Source: Microstegium vimineum (Eukaryota; Streptophyta; Magnoliopsida; Poales; Poaceae). Taken from it: 64,000 nt of DNA. Positions 61,271-64,000 of this stretch are shown piece by piece. Below the pieces are notes generated by a model that had not been told where the DNA came from, searched no databases, and saw only the letters and a list, made by a program, of their open reading frames with translations. The stretch is from contig CM039140.1 of NCBI GenBank assembly GCA_022036555.1, forward strand, positions 2,090,785 through 2,154,784, in the 5' to 3' direction. Numbering within the stretch: the stretch's first letter is position 1; the number at the start of each line of letters is the position of its first letter. The translations under genes and the position numbers were made by a program.

Positions 61271-63650
61271 GGGGCGCTAAAAAGTAAAAAACCGATCATG
61301 TACCATGTCTTTATCAACAAATAAATAAAGGTGATTTATTCTTCTGTACATCATCCAAATCCCTACAAAAAAAACGCATACGACGTTAAACCCACCCATG
61401 AGTAAGAGTAAACGACCCCCGGCGACCACCCCAAAACACTCCCATAGTGTTCGACGACCCCTCCAAAAACGCACTACAGCGTTCTCTCCAAACAGCCTGG
61501 CCATAACCGGAAGCTTCCGAATCTGGCCTACCGGTCTTCATAACGCATGGAAGTAGCTACCCATACGTTATGATCACCCCGATAAGCCTCTAAAACGGCG
61601 TTCCCTATAAAACGGGAAAACATCGTTTGGGTCGGAAGTCACGAGGTTATGTGCCAGAACCTGTACACGACCACGATTACGGTCGACGACTCTACAAGCA
61701 ACATGGCTTTTCTCCAAGCGTCTGTAGGAACGGACTCCACAGGCCTCAGCCATGCCACGATCGACCCTCTCGGAAAAGGGTTCTGACTCGGGCATCTCCC
61801 TAGCGTGCACGAGCTGTTCGCCCTCTGCGCCGCAGGTTGTCAGTAGCTTACCCCTTGGTAATCTTACGGTACCTACGCGTGCAGAGGCTCTATGCCCCAC
61901 GATATCGGCCTTAGGGAACCAGGGCCGAACGATTCACGCTACAGCCCCGGGACTCAGTGGGCATGACAGGACTTTAAAAGTGAACAAAAGCTCACCGGCG
62001 GATACATACAGCTTTGCAGTGTTCACTTACAAGTCTGAACCCTTGTATCTAGAATACAACACTACTGCTTTTCAGCAGCAAACAAATCAACATATTTAAC
62101 AACGAGCTCCGCCACACGGTCAGCTTCAGCCTCCGACGATCCGTAGCCTCATCAGACGTCCCGGACGCAAACCAGTCGCCGCCCGACCGATCTTTTTCCT
62201 TGGGGTAGTGCAACTGCAGATAGCTTGATCATGAGCAGCCACACTTCGCGCCGCCAAAGTCGTGAAGGACTGGAGCCGAGCCCCCAGGCCGCGCGTCTTC
62301 GTCACCACGCCCTCAACAACGCTCGCTCAGCACACTCCGGGATTAACATCTGGCCATCAATACACTCCACCACAGGGGCGATCTCCCACGCCAACGACCA
62401 GAAACCGTCATAATAAACATCGGTCTTGCCTGCAGGTCTGCAAAATTTAAGTTGTACACGCTCCCGATAAGTTGGGACAAAAATAGACACTGGATAAGGC
62501 GTCCATACAGATCAAATGGAAAGCAGGAAACCACTACCTTCGTGCATCTCCCGCATCTTGTAAATCTCTGCTCAACGACAACGGTCCTCTCCTCGGCAAG
62601 GCGTTTTGCTTCCAAGCACCGGCCAACTCTAAAAAGAAACAGGTCACCACATGGCCACAAAGGGAAAAAATCAAATCAGAAGAGCACGAAGACTCACGGG
62701 CAGAAGCCCCCCGGGCACTCTCAACGTGATACCGAAGCTCCGTATTCTCGCGTTCACGCTCTCGAACTTCATCCTCCAAAGCTTGCGGACGATGGTGCGC
62801 CGCATCCAAACTTTCCTCCCGCCAGCAAGTGACTCTCAACACGGACAACATCACCACGCAGGCGCTCATTTCATCAGCCAACCGTTGCGAGCTGGTCGGC
62901 CATTACCTTCCACTCCTTCTCGGTCTAAAAAACACCCGCGATCAGAACAACACCGGTTAAAGCAAAAGAAGGCGTGGAAAAAAATAGACCCAAGAAACAC
63001 AACAGTCACCTTCGCTCGTTCAATCAAATCATTGCGTCATTAAGAAAAACCATTGCTTCTGCCTCAGCCTCACCATCCTCAACCACAACAAATTCTTCAC
63101 CAAACATGACGGAAGGTCGAACCGGCATCGGTCCGGAGTCACCACCCATCCCCGGAATCTCCTCCACCGACTCAGGTCTTCCAACAAAACCGCCGGTCCT
63201 CTTCTGCTCCATGACCCCAGCATTGACACCTTAGGAGGACCAACCTCCGGAGAAACTGTTCGAGGACCTCCTGCAAAGAGAAGCCCACAATTAGACGAAT
63301 CGCCAGTCAGGGGGCCAGTAAAGTCAGGTTCTCCTGATGCTCCAACAGATCAGTAGGCACCCAAGCAGCACCAAAGTCTGGAAGCAGCGCGCGATCGGAC
63401 GCCCCCAACATTTCAACACCAGGACCAGTCGGGTCTTCGACGATCAGCGTCCTATCAAGAGGCACACCGTAAGTAAACAGATGAAACCCTATGACGACAC
63501 AGGCAAAACAGAAACAAAGCAAATCACAAGCCTGACTTCCAGTACACCCCGCAAACCGACGCGACTCCCCGGTAGAATCTTCAGATGCAACGTCGGCAAA
63601 CCCCTGACGAAGGAACAACACCCGGATCAACACCCCAAGTCTACCGAAGC
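61271..63650 (-). pseudogene. Possible antisense ORF region of the Tat element
   Basis: Several minus-strand frames show coiled-coil-like sequence (for example QALEDEVRERERENTELRYH at about 62787-62728) and EAEADRVAELV-like text near 62140. Tat elements of grasses often carry an antisense gag-like ORF ('putative gypsy type transposon' protein) after pol or in its place. The assignment is by position and style only. Frames are broken. Confidence 0.35.
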
Positions 63651-64000
63651 AGGCGAGCAGGTAACCGACACCTTAGGGGGGGGGCCCCTCAACGCCCGAC
63701 CCAGAAACCAAATCTTCACCCCAAAGGGCCCCACGGCCGAATTATCGTCCCCATCACCCGACCCCTCGTCATCCCCCCATTTAACGGGCATTGGGGGGTG
63801 TAGGGCCCTTTCCCCCTTTGGAAAATTTTTTACCGTTTTGTATAAAACCGACGGTTTCGACTTCTTGGGGGGCCAAACCAGTTTGGGCGTTTCCCCCAAA
63901 TGGGCCCGTCGTTTGCGTCGGCGCCCCCTTGGCAGGGGCCCCAAAATCCCCCCCCCGGAAAGGGTCATGACCTTTCCACCTTTCGCCCCTGGTCGCCCCC
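63651..64000. other. Degenerate repeat sequence at the window edge
   Basis: Dense C/G homopolymers (ggggggg, ccccccc) break all frames. Probably a continuation of the Tat element; nothing more can be supported. Confidence 0.4.

Overview
This is plant nuclear DNA, almost certainly from a grass of the panicoid group (sorghum, sugarcane, Miscanthus or maize relatives). Introns follow GT/AG rules, the genes are GC-rich at their 5' ends, and the window carries Stowaway and Tourist MITEs. It also carries large nested LTR retrotransposons of the SIRE/Maximus (copia) and Tekay, Athila and Tat (gypsy) types. No tRNA, rRNA or CRISPR was seen.

Layout. Positions 1-2343 hold the 5' end of a minus-strand gypsy element. 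Positions 2723-21464 hold a three-level nest. A 1.37-kb solo copia LTR is split by a 17.4-kb SIRE-type copia element (3664-21033), which is itself split by a 3.75-kb Tekay-like solo LTR (12907-16654). Each level has its own perfect 5-bp target duplication. The copia element keeps an intact gag, a broken pol and a long third ORF after pol.

The gene island runs from 24320 to 49047. It contains a three-exon 5' half of an amino-acid permease (AAP); a complete seven-exon AAP; an R2R3-MYB that matches the tapetum regulator MYB80; a plastid FAX/TMEM14 fatty-acid exporter; the spliceosomal protein SmD1; a 60-residue single-pass membrane protein; and, on the minus strand, a RAB2-type GTPase. All exon phases were checked by hand and join in frame. 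MITEs sit between genes, in introns and just upstream of promoters.

From about 49.6 kb the window returns to repeats. A MITE cluster is followed by a corrupted second copy of itself that runs into a 100-N gap (51043-51142), which looks like an assembly artefact. Beyond the gap are two more SIRE-like solo LTRs, an Athila gag with its LTR on the minus strand, and a degenerate Tat-lineage gypsy element (57785 to the window end).

The genes are ordinary housekeeping or developmental loci and do not form one pathway. The most unusual signals are: the third ORF of the copia element with its own array of LTR-like palindromes; its decay almost only through CAG-to-TAG stops; distinct CCGG-type palindrome arrays and one shared motif across otherwise different LTRs; and the AAP half-gene whose splice phase fits the downstream AAP.
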